Below are positions 27,126 to 38,512 of a stretch of 64,000 bases of DNA, piece by piece. How positions within the stretch are numbered: position 1 is the stretch's first letter; the number at the start of each line of letters is the position of its first letter. Made by a program: the position numbers and the translations under genes. The stretch covers positions 25,817,001 to 25,881,000 of the forward strand of contig JAMPIT010000566.1 in the NCBI GenBank assembly GCA_026261815.1, in the 5' to 3' direction. The notes below the pieces were generated by a model. It made no database searches, was not told where the DNA came from, and saw only the letters and a list, made by a program, of their open reading frames with translations. This stretch comes from Monarcha castaneiventris obscurior (Eukaryota > Chordata > Aves > Passeriformes > Monarchidae).

Positions 27126-27260
27126 CCCCTCGACCCTCCTGACTAACCTGAAATGCACCTTGGGGCTAACGCCGTCCAAAATGCAAATTGATTTCTCCGT
27201 CATCACGCCGGAACCTGTGAGACAGACAGGCCTGGCAGGGCAGTGAGAGTGTTCACCTAG
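27126..27260 (-). other. CpG-retaining segment with octamer motif and exon-like minus-strand piece
   Basis: Six CpGs fall between 27131 and 27210, against a background where CpG is rare. A perfect octamer ATGCAAAT (POU/OCT-type binding site) lies at 27181-27188. On the minus strand, 27214-27148 (67 nt) is flanked by an acceptor-like CCTGTCTGTCTCACAG and a donor-like CAG/GTTAGT. It stays open in the frame that reads SGVMTEKSICILDGVSPKVHF, and that frame is part of a 138-codon frame at 27398-26982. I do not recognise the peptide. The segment could be a conserved non-coding regulatory element, an exon of an unidentified transcript, or a coincidence. Only conservation or RNA data would decide. 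Confidence 0.35.
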
Positions 27261-27449
27261 TATTAAAAATGAGATGGTGGATGTGAGAGAGCAGATAGGA
27301 CTTGCTAGGTTTTCCCTCGGGGTGGGGAGCCAGGCCTGCTGTGCAAAGGGATGCAGTCTGAAGGGGAAGATCACTCCTGACAGGTTTTGGATAAACATTC
27401 AGACGTTTGAATAAGTCTAAATTGAATACAAAGGCTAGAGAAAAGATGG

Positions 27450-27605
27450 TATTGTGGTTAAACTCCAGATTATGACTTAACAGATTTGCATCCCATCCCT
27501 GGCTCATTGCCATACACTTTCTACATTGGAACATGTAGGTTATTTTCGATTTCTATAGCTTGATTTTCCATCTATCAAATGTGAATAATAAAGCTTTTGA
27601 TTCAT
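27450..27605 (+). mobile_element. Ancient MIR/L3-like element, plus strand
   Basis: The piece starts with GTGGTTAAACTCCAGATTATG and continues to GATTTGCATCCCATCCCTGGCTCATTGCC. This matches the tRNA-derived head with its B-box-like GGTTCGAATCCCGGCTC segment in degraded form. It ends with TTGATTTTCCATCTATCAAATGTGAATAATAAAGCTT, the counterpart of the CATCTGTAAAATGGGAATAATAATA block. The central core is poorly preserved. It has no coding capacity and the divergence is high. Confidence 0.58.
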
Positions 27606-29034
27606 ATCCTCTATTTCTCCTAATGTATTTACTATATCAAAGGCATAAAGTAGTCAAAATGATCTCAACAAGTCTTTTAGCATCCCCCTATGGAGCAGCA
27701 AATACCCAAACACTGCCTGAAAGATGTTTGTCTAAGTAGTTATTAAATGCTTATAGTCATTAAAATCAGAATAAGGGCTGTCTTTTTCTTCAGGAGTAAT
27801 AAATTCAATTTATTATTCACTTTTTTTTATACTTGCAGCATGGCAATTAAACATATTTCTTATTTTTCATTTGTAGAATCAAGTTGTGTTTCCTCAGAGC
27901 AATCTGTACACTTGTATTTATTGCGTATCATCTAGCAATTTGAAGTAATTTTGGTAATTAATTTAGATCATTCAATTTCTATTCCTCCAACTGCTTTGTA
28001 ACTCTCACTTTTGAGAATAACTAAGAAATCTAGAAGCGTATTCAATTTCATTATCAAGGGATTCAATCCAGCTTTCCTGATTTAAACATCTGCAATTTAG
28101 TTGCTTAGAAGAGTCATTCTCCTAAGTGCCTGTTTTCACTAGCCAGTGATGAAAAATAGCTGCCTTTGAAAATATCTGGAAGAAGACTCTCTGTGCCTGT
28201 CTATGATCTTTTTCCTCAGACCTTTCAAGCAGCTGACCTTTTTTATTTTTAGTTTGGTGAGACAGCATATACATTAGAACTACTTTACTAGACAGTAAAA
28301 ATTATGACAAACTCAGACACCTGCCCAAAGCAGTACTGTAAAGATACTGAATGTAACTAAGATCATAGCATGGAGAGGAGGGCACTATTTCTGTACCCTC
28401 CAGACAATTGTTTAGCTAGGAAACAACTTGTAACTGCCTAAAAGTCTGTTTTCTTCCCAAGCAGTGTGCACCAGTCTTATGACATGGATTTAAAAAAAGC
28501 CCCATTTCCCAGTCTTCTCCATGTAGAGTAGTTTGAAGTTCAAGACAAGATAAATCACATATAATGCCTTCTCTAATTAATTCTGAATTATTTCCTTATT
28601 CAATGGGCCAGTTGTCCTAGTTAAGAAAATTATACTAGTTCATTACTGACAAATTGATAATGATTTATCGCTTGATTATTTTTCAATCCATACAAATAGG
28701 CTGTTAATAATGTGTTTTGATATTTCAGATGTGTTAGAGCAATGACTGACCCATTTCCCTCAAAATTCCTTTCACTTCTCCTCAGCAGTGCATTCTTTTC
28801 TTCCCTTTCTTCACTTTTTTGGAGCATCTTCTGCTTCTTATGAGCTCTCCAGGACCTGTGTAACAGATCAGAAATCACTTTGCCTTGTGTCTTCTACATT
28901 CTTGAGTGCATTTTATTAGGGTTTGTCAACATGAGCACATCCAGTATATTTGGTAACTTGTTATTTCTCTGTTCCAGTCTCTGTTACTATCCCTTCATTA
29001 AAATTCAATATTTTTATTACTTATTTACCATCTC
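27606..29034. other. Unique AT-rich non-coding DNA
   Basis: No gene, RNA or repeat is recognised. The region is AT-rich, with frames under 85 codons on either strand. Confidence 0.65.
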
Positions 29035-29056
29035 TTTTTTTTTTTTTTTTTTTTTT
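29035..29056. repeat. Poly(T) tract, 22 bases
   Basis: An uninterrupted run of T preceded by TACCATCTC and followed by GTGGTAAGGG. It may be an inverted poly(A) tail, but no parent element is visible on the left. A shorter T run lies at 29811-29821. Confidence 0.85.
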
Positions 29057-31081
29057 GTGGTAAGGGATGAAACTAGGTGTTACTTGCTCCACTGATGGAG
29101 TGATGTGTTCCTCTGTCTACTCAAGGTCCTACCTGAACTCTTTTCCTTGCCTCATATATCCTGCTGCTTGTTGTGCCCTCAGCTTCTGTAATGACTTCCA
29201 TGAAAACTCTGTGTTTGTACTTCCACTATTCCTTTACACTGATCTTCAATAACATCTTCTTTTTCACTTGTATTTTATTCCTGTAAAAGTCCCTGGAGAG
29301 CTCTTAGTGCATCCTTAACTACATGTTATAAGGCTTTCCTTCATCTCAGATTATCAGTGTTTGAGGATGGGAAACAATTTCCTTTGTGATTTGGAACTTT
29401 TGGGTGCTACAGTGATACAAACAAATGTGTGAACTTTACCCATCTCTAGCTGGAACTTTGACAACAAAAGTCTGTTGTTCTTTTTCCATTCAAAATTCCT
29501 TTGATTTCCCTGGAAGTGTCATAATGAATTTGCAGTTTGGCAGGGTTCAAAGTTTCTGTTTTCCTAGTCTGGATTTCAGTCTTCTCTACATCATCAATTA
29601 TCTTCTCCTGTACCCAGTCTCTTTGAGTGAGTGGATATTGCTCATTAAAACCTCATGTGGCAGGGAAGAGAATATAGACATGACAGAGGGAAAATGAATA
29701 CAGCAAAAGACTGATCTGAATTTAAAAATGGTATACAGGACACCTTGGTGCAAACCTGAGGTTTTCTTAATACAGTAGGTAAGAATTTGGAGATAAACAG
29801 ATGTTTAAACTTTTTTTTTTTAATTGGTAGGCTGTACAGTTTCATTGAACTAGACACCTCTGAGGAAAAAATAATGTCTTGAACTCCTAACCTTTCTTAT
29901 TCTTTCCCCTGAACACCTCACATTTGTAGTCATGCTTTCCATTCAGATCAGATTCCAGGATTTAAAAATAAAAACAATACTCAAAACCTGCACAATTTCC
30001 CTCTATTGCCCAGCCTAAAACTAAATTAAGATACTAAATCTTCATTTACAGCAGACTGTGCTTCTTCAGTGTAAAAGACAGTTAACTTGAAAGGCCTCAC
30101 TGAAAGATCACGTGGCCCTTCCCTTACATATTTATGTGTGCATTCATTATGTAATTAAGAGGCATAAACAAGGACATGCTGTGTGTGCGAGTTTCTGGAA
30201 TCTCTTGTTTTCCCTCCATAGTGCACAAACAAGTCATTTAGGTGAACAAAGTCTGAAAGTGAATCATAAACTTGTGTTGTTGTTTTTCTAAGAGAACTTT
30301 CTCTGGTGGCTGCAAAACAGAGTTACCCTGTGGCAGGCCAAAGCACTGGCTTAGCCCCTAGAATTCAAAGCTATTGCAGACCTAGTTTTTGCAGACAGGC
30401 TGACAAAATTATCTAGTAGCTCTGTGCCAAGGATAATGACATTACGGCTTGGAGTAGAGCAGAAAGCAACATTATACTCTGGTTTGAAGGGTATAAGTAA
30501 ACAGCTTTGTTTATCACTCCATTAAGAAATTTGATACAAGCAAACACCTACTCTCTACCTAGAAGCCATACCAATGAAGCCTTGGGTAAACTGGTAGTTT
30601 GTTTCTAACACCAATGAACGATTATATTTCAAAAGATAATTTATTTGTTAGAAAAAAAGAGAAAAAACTCACTGTGTTTCAATCATTAGATTGACAGGGA
30701 CCAAATCCTTGAGAACTTTGTACTTTTCAGAGACAGTTCTTGGACAACATGAGCTTTGACACTCACCCTGTATGTGTACATCTATATTGCATCCCTCAGC
30801 TCATGGGGCTGGGTGTGTACCTCAGCCATGCTGTAAAGGAGAGCGAAGGAAAGAAAAGCCAGGCCTGTGAGTCAGACAGGCACTGCGGCATGCCCCACCT
30901 GGGACGTCTAGACACAGCCCATGTGCCTAAGAGTGCTAAGATGAAATTGCAGATAAAAGCAGCCCTGTAATTGGAGCTGTTTTCATTTGGACTCAAACTT
31001 TGATTTGATGTTTAAAATATATCCTTCAAATAAGACTTCTTTTATGAGTCTGTTGAGTCATAGAGACCTAAAATCAATTCA
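29057..31081. other. Unique non-coding DNA
   Basis: No gene is recognised. At 30835-30965 a modest cluster of CpGs (GAGCGAAG, CTGCGGCATG, GGGACGTCT) and a TAATTG homeobox-type core suggest a possible regulatory island. The frames across it (30740-30970 plus and 30996-30796 minus) are unrecognised. Confidence 0.55.
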
Positions 31082-31150
31082 CCTTTCTGCTACAGAATTT
31101 CTGTGTGGCCTTGGGCAAATCACTTAATCTCTCTGTCCTTATCTACAATT
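31082..31150 (+). mobile_element. MIR/L3-like core fragment, plus strand
   Basis: The sequence CTGTGTGGCCTTGGGCAAAT followed by CACTTAATCTCTCTGTCCTTATCTAC is the central core of the MIR/L3 group in good condition. The flanks, with TTCTGCTACAGAATTT before it, fit the group's usual order but are degraded. Of the four to five ancient fragments in this window this one has the clearest core. Confidence 0.68.
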
Positions 31151-31200
31151 ACCAAATGTTAAGCTGCCTTCTTGCTCAGCGTTTTCTTAAATGAGAATAA

Positions 31201-31360
31201 ATAGGGACTGAAAAAAAAAGACAGCAGTTTAGAAGAGATACAGAAGACAGAAAGATAAAGAAGGAAAGGAAAAGGACGAGATGGAGACGTGTGGGATATA
31301 GGAAGTGGACGAGGATGAAAACATGCGGTAGGAAGGAGAGAACATGCAGAAAGCCTCAAA
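31201..31360. repeat. Purine-rich low-complexity stretch
   Basis: About 150 bases dominated by A and G (GAAGACAGAAAGATAAAG, AAGGAAAGGAAAAGGACGAG and similar). Four CpGs are scattered in it (GGACGAG, GAGACGTG, GGACGAGG, TGCGGT). Its complement gives a long serine/phenylalanine-rich frame (31359-31159 minus), which is a composition artefact. There is no regular unit, so this is degenerate purine-rich DNA and not a microsatellite. Confidence 0.6.
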
Positions 31361-31525
31361 GGTGGCTAGCTCATAGAGAGCAGATAGGGTTCTGAAAGTC
31401 ATTTGAGAATCAAAGTGGCAGATGCACTAGCTAACATCTGCTTGGAATAAGCTGCATGTTTGTGAGGAGGAATGTGGGAGAGGGGGAGGATGGCCCGCAC
31501 TGCCTGAGAAAAACAACTGTCAAAT

Positions 31526-31570
31526 GATCAAAGGGTGTCGATTTTCTCTGAGTACAATGACCCTTTGATC
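31526..31570. other. Inverted repeat, 11-bp arms, 23-base loop
   Basis: GATCAAAGGGT (31526-31536) is the exact reverse complement of ACCCTTTGATC (31560-31570). The loop is 23 bases. CTTTGATC/GATCAAAG is also the core of a TCF/LEF site, so the two arms form a pair of such sites in opposite directions. A donor-like GTAAGTA begins at about 31580. The function is unknown, and the stem is too short for a typical microRNA hairpin. Confidence 0.6.
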
Positions 31571-32699
31571 TTCCCATAGGTAAGTACTTGGATGGAGGAT
31601 TCAGGGGTTAAAAATAAGTAAAGTGACAAAACAGCGCAGGAGTGTCCTAAGGTTTCAGTGTTTTCAGACTAGTCTGAAATCTTCCATGTAAATTAATAGC
31701 AAAAAGAGGAACTCTGCCAAGGCAACCCAGATACAAAAAACCCAATTGAGACTGAATGTGCATAAATGCCATGCTTAAATAACTTCTGATATTCAAAAAT
31801 CTAGTTTTGAAAATAAGTGTTACTAATTGTGCAAGTTAAAAATCATGAGTCACTCTTGAAAAAAGTAATAGGAAGGATTAAATATCTGAAGATTTAAACA
31901 AATTAATGTCCTATTCTTTGTATTTTCGGCTGTTTCTGTAAGTCTTGAGAAGTAAAATGGTTCCAGTTTCACATTTTTTCAGTAATCATGATTTTTAGGA
32001 AGTCACTTATTTAAAATGAAAGCTGAGATTCTTATGCAGTCCTATAGGTCTCCATTCCAGCAGCTGCAACTTTGGGAAAATGTTATTTACTGTGAACCTT
32101 GCAATAAAATATCCTGGGAACTACTCTCCTTGGAAAATTTCACCCAAAATCCATCACTCCCTTCTAATCCTAGATTCCTTACATATTGTAAAAACTGTGA
32201 TGAAACTATGTCCCTAAAAAAAAGCAAGAAAAGGTTCTTTCCATGGGGATTCCCGAGGTGGATTTTTTATGGCCATAAAAATCCCATAGTAGTCAACAGG
32301 GGTGTTAGAAAGTACACTAGACTACTTGGTTATTCAAGAACAATTCAAACATGGATTCTCACCAATATATAAAGCACAAGAACAATTTTAGTCTTGGAAT
32401 GGTCTAAAAGTCAAAATACCCAGCTTTTAAATGAGATTTTCAGAACTTAGCTACATGTCGAGAGCACCATTGGTTGGACTGTAGCTGCATTGTACAAATT
32501 AAATTATAACAACAACAATATGTGGAACTGTTAAGAAAACTGTCTCTATTACCTCGTAAAGGCTTGAATTAGGGTAATAGAAACAATCCTTCAGTCAAAC
32601 ATAAGTCACTGTCATCAGACACATTGTTTAGTTATGTGAGGCACTAAGCACTAATAAACACCCTTTCCTGGAATGTCATATTAAATGTTGTGAAGATGG

Positions 32700-32731
32700 T
32701 GGTGACTATCCATCCTGGTGACTATCCATCC
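32700..32731. repeat. Perfect tandem duplication of 16 bp
   Basis: TGGTGACTATCCATCC occurs twice back to back without any mismatch. This is a recent or conserved local duplication, possibly by replication slippage, and it may vary in copy number between individuals. Confidence 0.88.
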
Positions 32732-34144
32732 CCAACCTACATTTTCAAACAAACAGCTCCTTGTCTCAAGCCTCATTGCTTTCCATTGCTGTTGAGTGTG
32801 TGAACATTGGAGTTCTTGGCACAAAAAATTATGCCAGTGACTGCTCCCCAAGATTGTCTCTTGCCCTTGAAAACACAAACTTTTACAAATCTTCTGCTGC
32901 TTGGCAGTTCTATGAATTCCTCATATTGTGAAAAGGAACATTTGAGTTAGACCTTGTGAAAATGGCATTGACTAATGAATTCTCTAGACTTCCATAAATA
33001 AGGTACTATCCATCCTTCCCTGGGGTCATGAAGCCTTTGGTAAATTCACAAAGGGCTCTTCTTTTGAGGGAATATGTAGAAAAGGTTAAAGAACTGCAAG
33101 CGCAGCATTTGTTTTTTCTCCTCAAACTCCCACAAAATGAAGGAAATGGCAACCCAAAGGACTTGGGAAGAGAATTAATGAATCATATTCAAACTTAAAT
33201 GGATCCAGGAAATATTCAGTTACTTTAGTGGTAGAATTTACCAACTTGACAGCTCTATGGAATTTAGTTTCCTATTTATCTGAAGATGAACTAATCCTCT
33301 GGAGAGGTAAGTCAAATTTTCAGTGCTTCTGTCTTAAAATACATCAAGCTTGACTTACAAATAGCTGCACTACAAGAGAGGAGAGAAGAGCATTACCATA
33401 TTCAGGAAGTCCTTAACCTAAAACGTCCAGAAACTGGCAATGGGATTATACAGATAAATTATTTTGAGATGTTGGGGAACATTGTTGGACCACCTGGTAA
33501 ATTACACTGATGTCCCAAAGCACTGTATGCAGAAGCTAATGGATATCTGTAATATAGTCAAAATATTTAAAGTTTCGTTCTCTAAACTGGGATGTGATTT
33601 TAACATCTGTGGTGAAACTATCAGAAGCTGTGTTGCTCCCATGTATTTATTACCAGAAGTAGCATATTTATTCCCCTTTTTGTTAAAAAAAAATGGATTC
33701 CTGATTACCAGTGAGCAATCTCTTATATTATAAAATTCCAGAAAAGCTAACTATGTAAGGCCAGTGTCATGTCTGACTAACAGCAGTGCATTAGAGTGAA
33801 AATAATTCTACTGAAGTAAATGAGGTTTGGCTTACTGTCCATTCTTCTTAACACTGAATTTATTCTAGCATTACTGTAATAGTGGGACTGAGATATCGAC
33901 TGAAACAAGGATGAAGGCTGTTACTCAAAAGACAGTGAAGGTTCAAGGGAAACGTGGCAGGAAATTAAGAGAGGATCAACAGTTTAGGTGGGTTCTGGTG
34001 TTATTACAGAAAAATCTACTTTGAGATCTAGTGCAGGTGGTGATTAGGTAGGTGGCCTGTTACCTTGGGCAGGAGTGAAGACATTTCAGACTATTATCTT
34101 TCCTTGTTATCGGTGTTATCGGCACACATGATTTTTTCTTTTTC

Positions 34145-34686
34145 AATAGCCTAGAGTGCTGGTCTATCTGGGGTGGAGCTAGTTTTCCTCACAGCAGTCC
34201 ATATGGTGCTGTGTTTGGGATTTGTGACTAAAAAAGTAAGACTAACACACTAACATTTTAGCTGTTGCTGAGCAGTACTTGCATGGCATCAAAACTTGCA
34301 TTTTTCCCACTCTGCCCCCACAGGGAGCTGGGGATGTGCACAAACTGGTAAGAAAGGCAGCCAGGACAGCTGACCTGAATTGACCAATAAATTGACCATG
34401 CTATAAAACCTTGTGTTCAGCCATAAAAACTGGAGAGGAAAGTTGTTGGTGTGGGATGTAGTCACTGCTCAGAGCTGGCTGAGCATTGATCTGCTTGGAG
34501 AAGACAGTGAGCAATTAACTTTGAATTACTTGTTTCTACTCCTGTTTCCTCCATTTATTTTTTCATCTCAGCCCACAAGCTTTCCTGCTTTTGTTTTTCC
34601 AGTTCTCTTCCTCATCCCACTGGGAAAAAGGAGGAACAAACAAGAGGCTGGGGGACTTTACTGCCAGGTGTGGTCAATACAAAACA
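34145..34686 (+). mobile_element. Avian ERVL-type solo LTR, degraded, plus strand
   Basis: The whole segment follows a family of avian endogenous retrovirus LTRs in order: GGATTTGTGACTAAA (34218-34232), TAGCTGTTGCTGAGCAGTACTT (34260-34281), CCCACTCTGCCCCCACAGGGAGC (34308-34326), GGACAGCTGACC.GAATTGACCAA (34363-34387), a TATA-like CCATAAAAACTGG (34421-34433), TCTCAGCCCACAAGCTTTCCTGCTTTTG (34566-34593), TTCTCTTCCTCATCCCACTGGG (34602-34623), and a final GGTGTGGTCAATACAAAACA. An LTR carries promoter and polyadenylation signals of the retrovirus. No gag, pol or env remains are seen on either side, so this is a solo LTR left by recombination. The 5' edge and the target-site duplication could not be fixed. 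Several deletions relative to the usual layout show that it is old. The ERVL assignment is from memory of avian repeats. Confidence 0.78.
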
Positions 34687-35734
34687 GAGTTTAAAAATAA
34701 ACTTGATCCTGCATGGAGACAAATCTCCTCTTCATTTCTGTGCCAGTTTTGCATTTTCAAACACATAGTGTGCCAGATTTGTTACAAGCTCCATGCAGAT
34801 ATGAGAAGTCATTCTCCATAGTCACTCTCCATCACAAGAAATTGCCATGTGAAGTCTGATCATACCATGCATGTGTTGGATCATCAGATGCAGTGTGTGG
34901 GCTCAGGTGTTGGCTGATGCCTTAAGATGACTCTGAGCAGAGGGTCAGGCTAACACTTGTGCTATGACGATGATACAACCTGAGCTGACTTGTCATTCCT
35001 TCCCTGATGGAAGCAATAGCTTTTTATGACATGTTGAACCTGTTCATTTACAAAGGAAAGAGCTGCGAAGGAGATAGTGTCATGTTTTCAAAAGCTGCTG
35101 GCTTTGACATGTGCATCAGGCCAGCTGAAATCACTATGCTTAAGGGGAAACTGGGAATTCTGCTTACAGCTGACAGGTGATGTTTCCACAACTACCACTA
35201 TTGTAAGCTTTAGTCTTGCACTTCTGTCATTGCCCATTTAATACAGATATGTTACTAAACTTATGCCTCATTGTCAAACCACTACAAAATCCACAGGGGA
35301 GTGTGGCTAAACTCCTCTGTCTTCATGTCTTGAGGTTGACAATGACTGTAACTCTTATGTGAATGATGCTGTTGGTAGCCAGAGAAAGGTACAGCCATGT
35401 GCTGCTGCTAAGGCATGTTTAGATGCTGTGGGTACTGTGTGGGAGGTAACAGAAAAACAAGAGTAGAATGCAGATATCACGGGAGGGATGGTATACATTA
35501 GGTATAAGAGAAAGACATAAGAAAACAATTCCTAATATTTCTTTGGTATTCTCATATGGATGGTAAAGGAGCATGCTACCAATGTTTTTTGTTTAAATAT
35601 AGAAAAGAGAAATGAAAATGTTTTTTTTTGCTGCTCCGTAAGCTGCATCAACTGGCAACACAGGCACCCATTCCATTTCTGAGCTCAAGAGAAAAAGCCA
35701 TAAATCACATCAATCAATAAACCCAAATCTGCTG
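34687..35734. other. Unique non-coding DNA
   Basis: No gene or repeat is recognised between the solo LTR and the next ancient repeat. In particular no retroviral internal sequence follows the LTR. Confidence 0.65.
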
Positions 35735-35866
35735 TAACCTTCAGTAGATGAAAAATAACAGTAGCAGTAATCCTTACTTGATACACTTGTTTTGAGGTAT
35801 CATCCATTAGTCTTCATAAAGTGCGCTGAGATCCTCAAATATAAATGTACAACATGCTGCGTGTGG
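35735..35866 (+). mobile_element. Ancient L3/MIR-like 3' end, plus strand
   Basis: TAACAGTAGCAGTAATCCTTACTTG corresponds to the AATAATACTTAC block of this group. TTTTGAGGTATCATCCATTAGTCTTCATAAAGTGCGCTGAGATCCTCAAATATAAATG then matches the L3-type ending (GTAAAGCGCTTTGAGATCCT...TATAAATG). The CGCTGAGATCCTC piece at 35824-35836 is the best-preserved part. It is only a short, strongly diverged tail and lacks any coding part. Confidence 0.52.
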
Positions 35867-38512
35867 AAAACATATATTTGAGCACAGCAGTAAAATGACC
35901 AATACAGCTGAAGTCCCACATATCTACAAGTATTGGTCTGATTTTCATTTAATTTGTATTGATGTTAATCAAAATGGACTTACATGAAGTGATAGAAGTT
36001 ACATTGCGGTGATATACGTGAAACAACAATTAAATTTTTTAATGCTTTAAATTCATAATACCTACTTCAAGATGCTATAAATATGTAGCTATTTCTTCTG
36101 TAGGACATTTACAAATCTAATATAGACATAGGCCTGATCCTTCCACAGAATTATACCAAGCAGCATAAGCTGAGGATCTGTCATGAAAGGAAATTGGGTA
36201 CGGAGTATAATGAGATTATTCACTGTGATAGGGATAGAGACTGTGATGAGATATCATGACTATATTTCATTCTGCTGAGAAAAGACGTGACCTATAAGAA
36301 AATTAATCTGGTGGAGTAATTACAATCTGCTTTGCTAAACCCCATCCTCTAGCCTAATTAGAAAAAAAAAAAAGAAAAAAAAAAAGAGGAAATGTAACTA
36401 GGGTGTGTTAAAAGCAAATTCAAGAGTTTTAAAATTTTTTAGAAGGTTATATGTAGATATTTGGCTAACTGCTTGTTTAGTTGACAGTAGTAACTCAATG
36501 TACAATTAGCCCAATGAAAAACATACTACTTTAAATTTAAGCTATTCGCTTCTTTGTTTCTCCATCTTTTCTCCCCTTTTTGTCTTCCCTCATTGTCCTG
36601 TGGTAGACCTTCTCTTTAATACACAACTTTCTTTCTTGCCTGTTTATTCCCCCTTCACGCCTGCAGAAAAAGCAAGAAAATACCATCCTGAGAAGAGCAT
36701 GAGCAAGCTAGGGATATTCTGAATAGAATGACCCTGATCTCGAATCTGTGATTTTTAAGCCAAAAGACTCCCATTGCTTAGAAAGCAGGAGTATCAGTCC
36801 TTGGAAAGGCAGAAAGGGCTTCTGTTTGGATAACACTGTGTGTAACTGTCTTCCCTGCGTTTAAAAAAAAATGATTTAATGAACTCTAACAACTGGAAAA
36901 GCCAATGAATTGAGAGTGAAGAGAAAGTTAACCTTGACCACCAAAGCATGCCCTGATTTGAGAGTGAATCTATCCGACAATATCTTACAAAGAGAGCATC
37001 AAACTAAACACTTTATTTTCAAGGTTGACTACCAAATACTTGGCAAAATGAAGTGGTTTCATTGACTAGATGTTCCTCTCTAATACAATTCGTACAGACC
37101 TGGGAAATCATTAAGTGTTTTCTGTGAGTAAAAAAAAAATGAATGTGTTGTAAGGACTTCTCGAAATTAACATATGACAGTGATTTAACAAACAGACATC
37201 TAAATCCTGGTGTTATGAAATAGGAAAAGGTGTTGGTAACGTTTTATTTTCTTTCTTTTTCTTCAGATGTGAGTTTCAACCTTACATGATTTTTTGTCCC
37301 AATGGATAATTGAAAAGAGTCCTATCTCAGCTTCTAGATTTAAATGACTTTATAAGTAACTGAACAATTCTGTTGTTTGGATCAGGCTTCATGCTTGACT
37401 TTCACTACTTAGTTGTTGGTTTTCCATGTAAGAGAGATAAAATACAGTCCACATAATTTGTTTTCAGTTTCCTGGGCCAAAATATTAGATTTTTTTATAT
37501 CTTTTTGTCTTACTAATAATAAGAAGACATGAGTCCATGAGCAAATAGATGACAAACCTGTGAAAATATGACTCGATTGATAATAGTGATATTTTGAGGT
37601 AATCTTGCCTAAAACGCTAGGAAAATAATATGGAGTTGTTACTTTCAAAACACATCGAAACTTTGATCTCTAAGAGAGAAAGAAATTATATGTAACTTCT
37701 GGCCCTACATGTTTATCTTTGAACACTGTTTTGTTTTCCAATGGAATCAGCAGACAGAGTTTATATATCATGCTAAATATCTAATGGCATGCATACATGT
37801 ATAATAACTAATTACGTCCCCTTTACTTTTTTTTTCCCTAGGGCAACCAAGATAATAATAGCAATTTTTTGGTATATTTTTTCAAGCTTAATAGTGATTT
37901 GGAAGGCCCTTGGGCTACATGAAAATTAGAGAATTACATTAATTTATTTCTGTCAAATTAAGAGCATTTAAAAAGACCTAAGCATGACATTTAAGATCAT
38001 CCTCACTGTACCTTTATTTTAATAAGTGAGGGCTTATTTTTTCCCCTCTCATGAAATTAATTTAAAGAGTTTATACTTGTCTCATATATCTCCTGGGATA
38101 CATCTGTGAAGGCTCAAGATTCTCAATAGAATTCTTGTTGTAATAGGGACAAGACCTTCCCTGCTGGAAGGTGAAGACACGACAGTAATCACATCCTTCT
38201 TTATGGAAGGAAACAGTTATCCCATTGTTCTCTGTTTCCAGAACGAAAAGAGAAGTTGCTGGTTTGAAAGGACTTTTGGAAAAAAAGCCAACATGGCAAA
38301 ATCAGGGGGTCTGTGAAAGTGTTTCTGCTGTCTTACTGTGATCTGCGTGGTGTCTTGTACAAATGCAGTGATTGGCATGCACAGAGATTAAAAAAACAAA
38401 ACTGTTACTTCCTCCCCGCAGTCTGTTTCATCTTTTTACATGCAAGATGCAAGATGAATCTAAAGACAAGCAGGTCTTTCACTTTCACTAAGGCCTCAGC
38501 ATTTTGTCTGAG
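35867..38512. other. Unique AT-rich non-coding DNA
   Basis: No gene is recognised. A-rich low-complexity sequence lies at 36361-36390. Acceptor-like pyrimidine stretches ending in CAG or TAG occur at about 37245-37266 and 37822-37841, but no open exon with a donor follows either of them. Confidence 0.62.
36362..36390. repeat. A-rich tract (two A runs split by G)
   Basis: Two runs of about 11-12 A separated by a single G, ending in GAGGAAATG. It may be a degraded poly(A) tail on the plus strand, but the upstream sequence is not a recognisable retroelement. Confidence 0.78.

Larger units (their letters stand above)
31361..34144. other. Unique non-coding DNA with short local duplications
   Basis: No gene is recognised. 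The frame 32016-32372 plus (118 codons) is unexplained and has no domain. Two local structures are listed separately: an 11-bp inverted repeat at 31526-31570 and a tandem 16-bp duplication at 32700-32731. At 33990-34130 nothing but a repeated TTATCGG (34112-34127) is seen before the LTR. Confidence 0.6.

Noticed and set aside
32016..32372. 118-codon plus-strand frame
   Set aside because: No similarity I recognise, and its codon and residue use look random.
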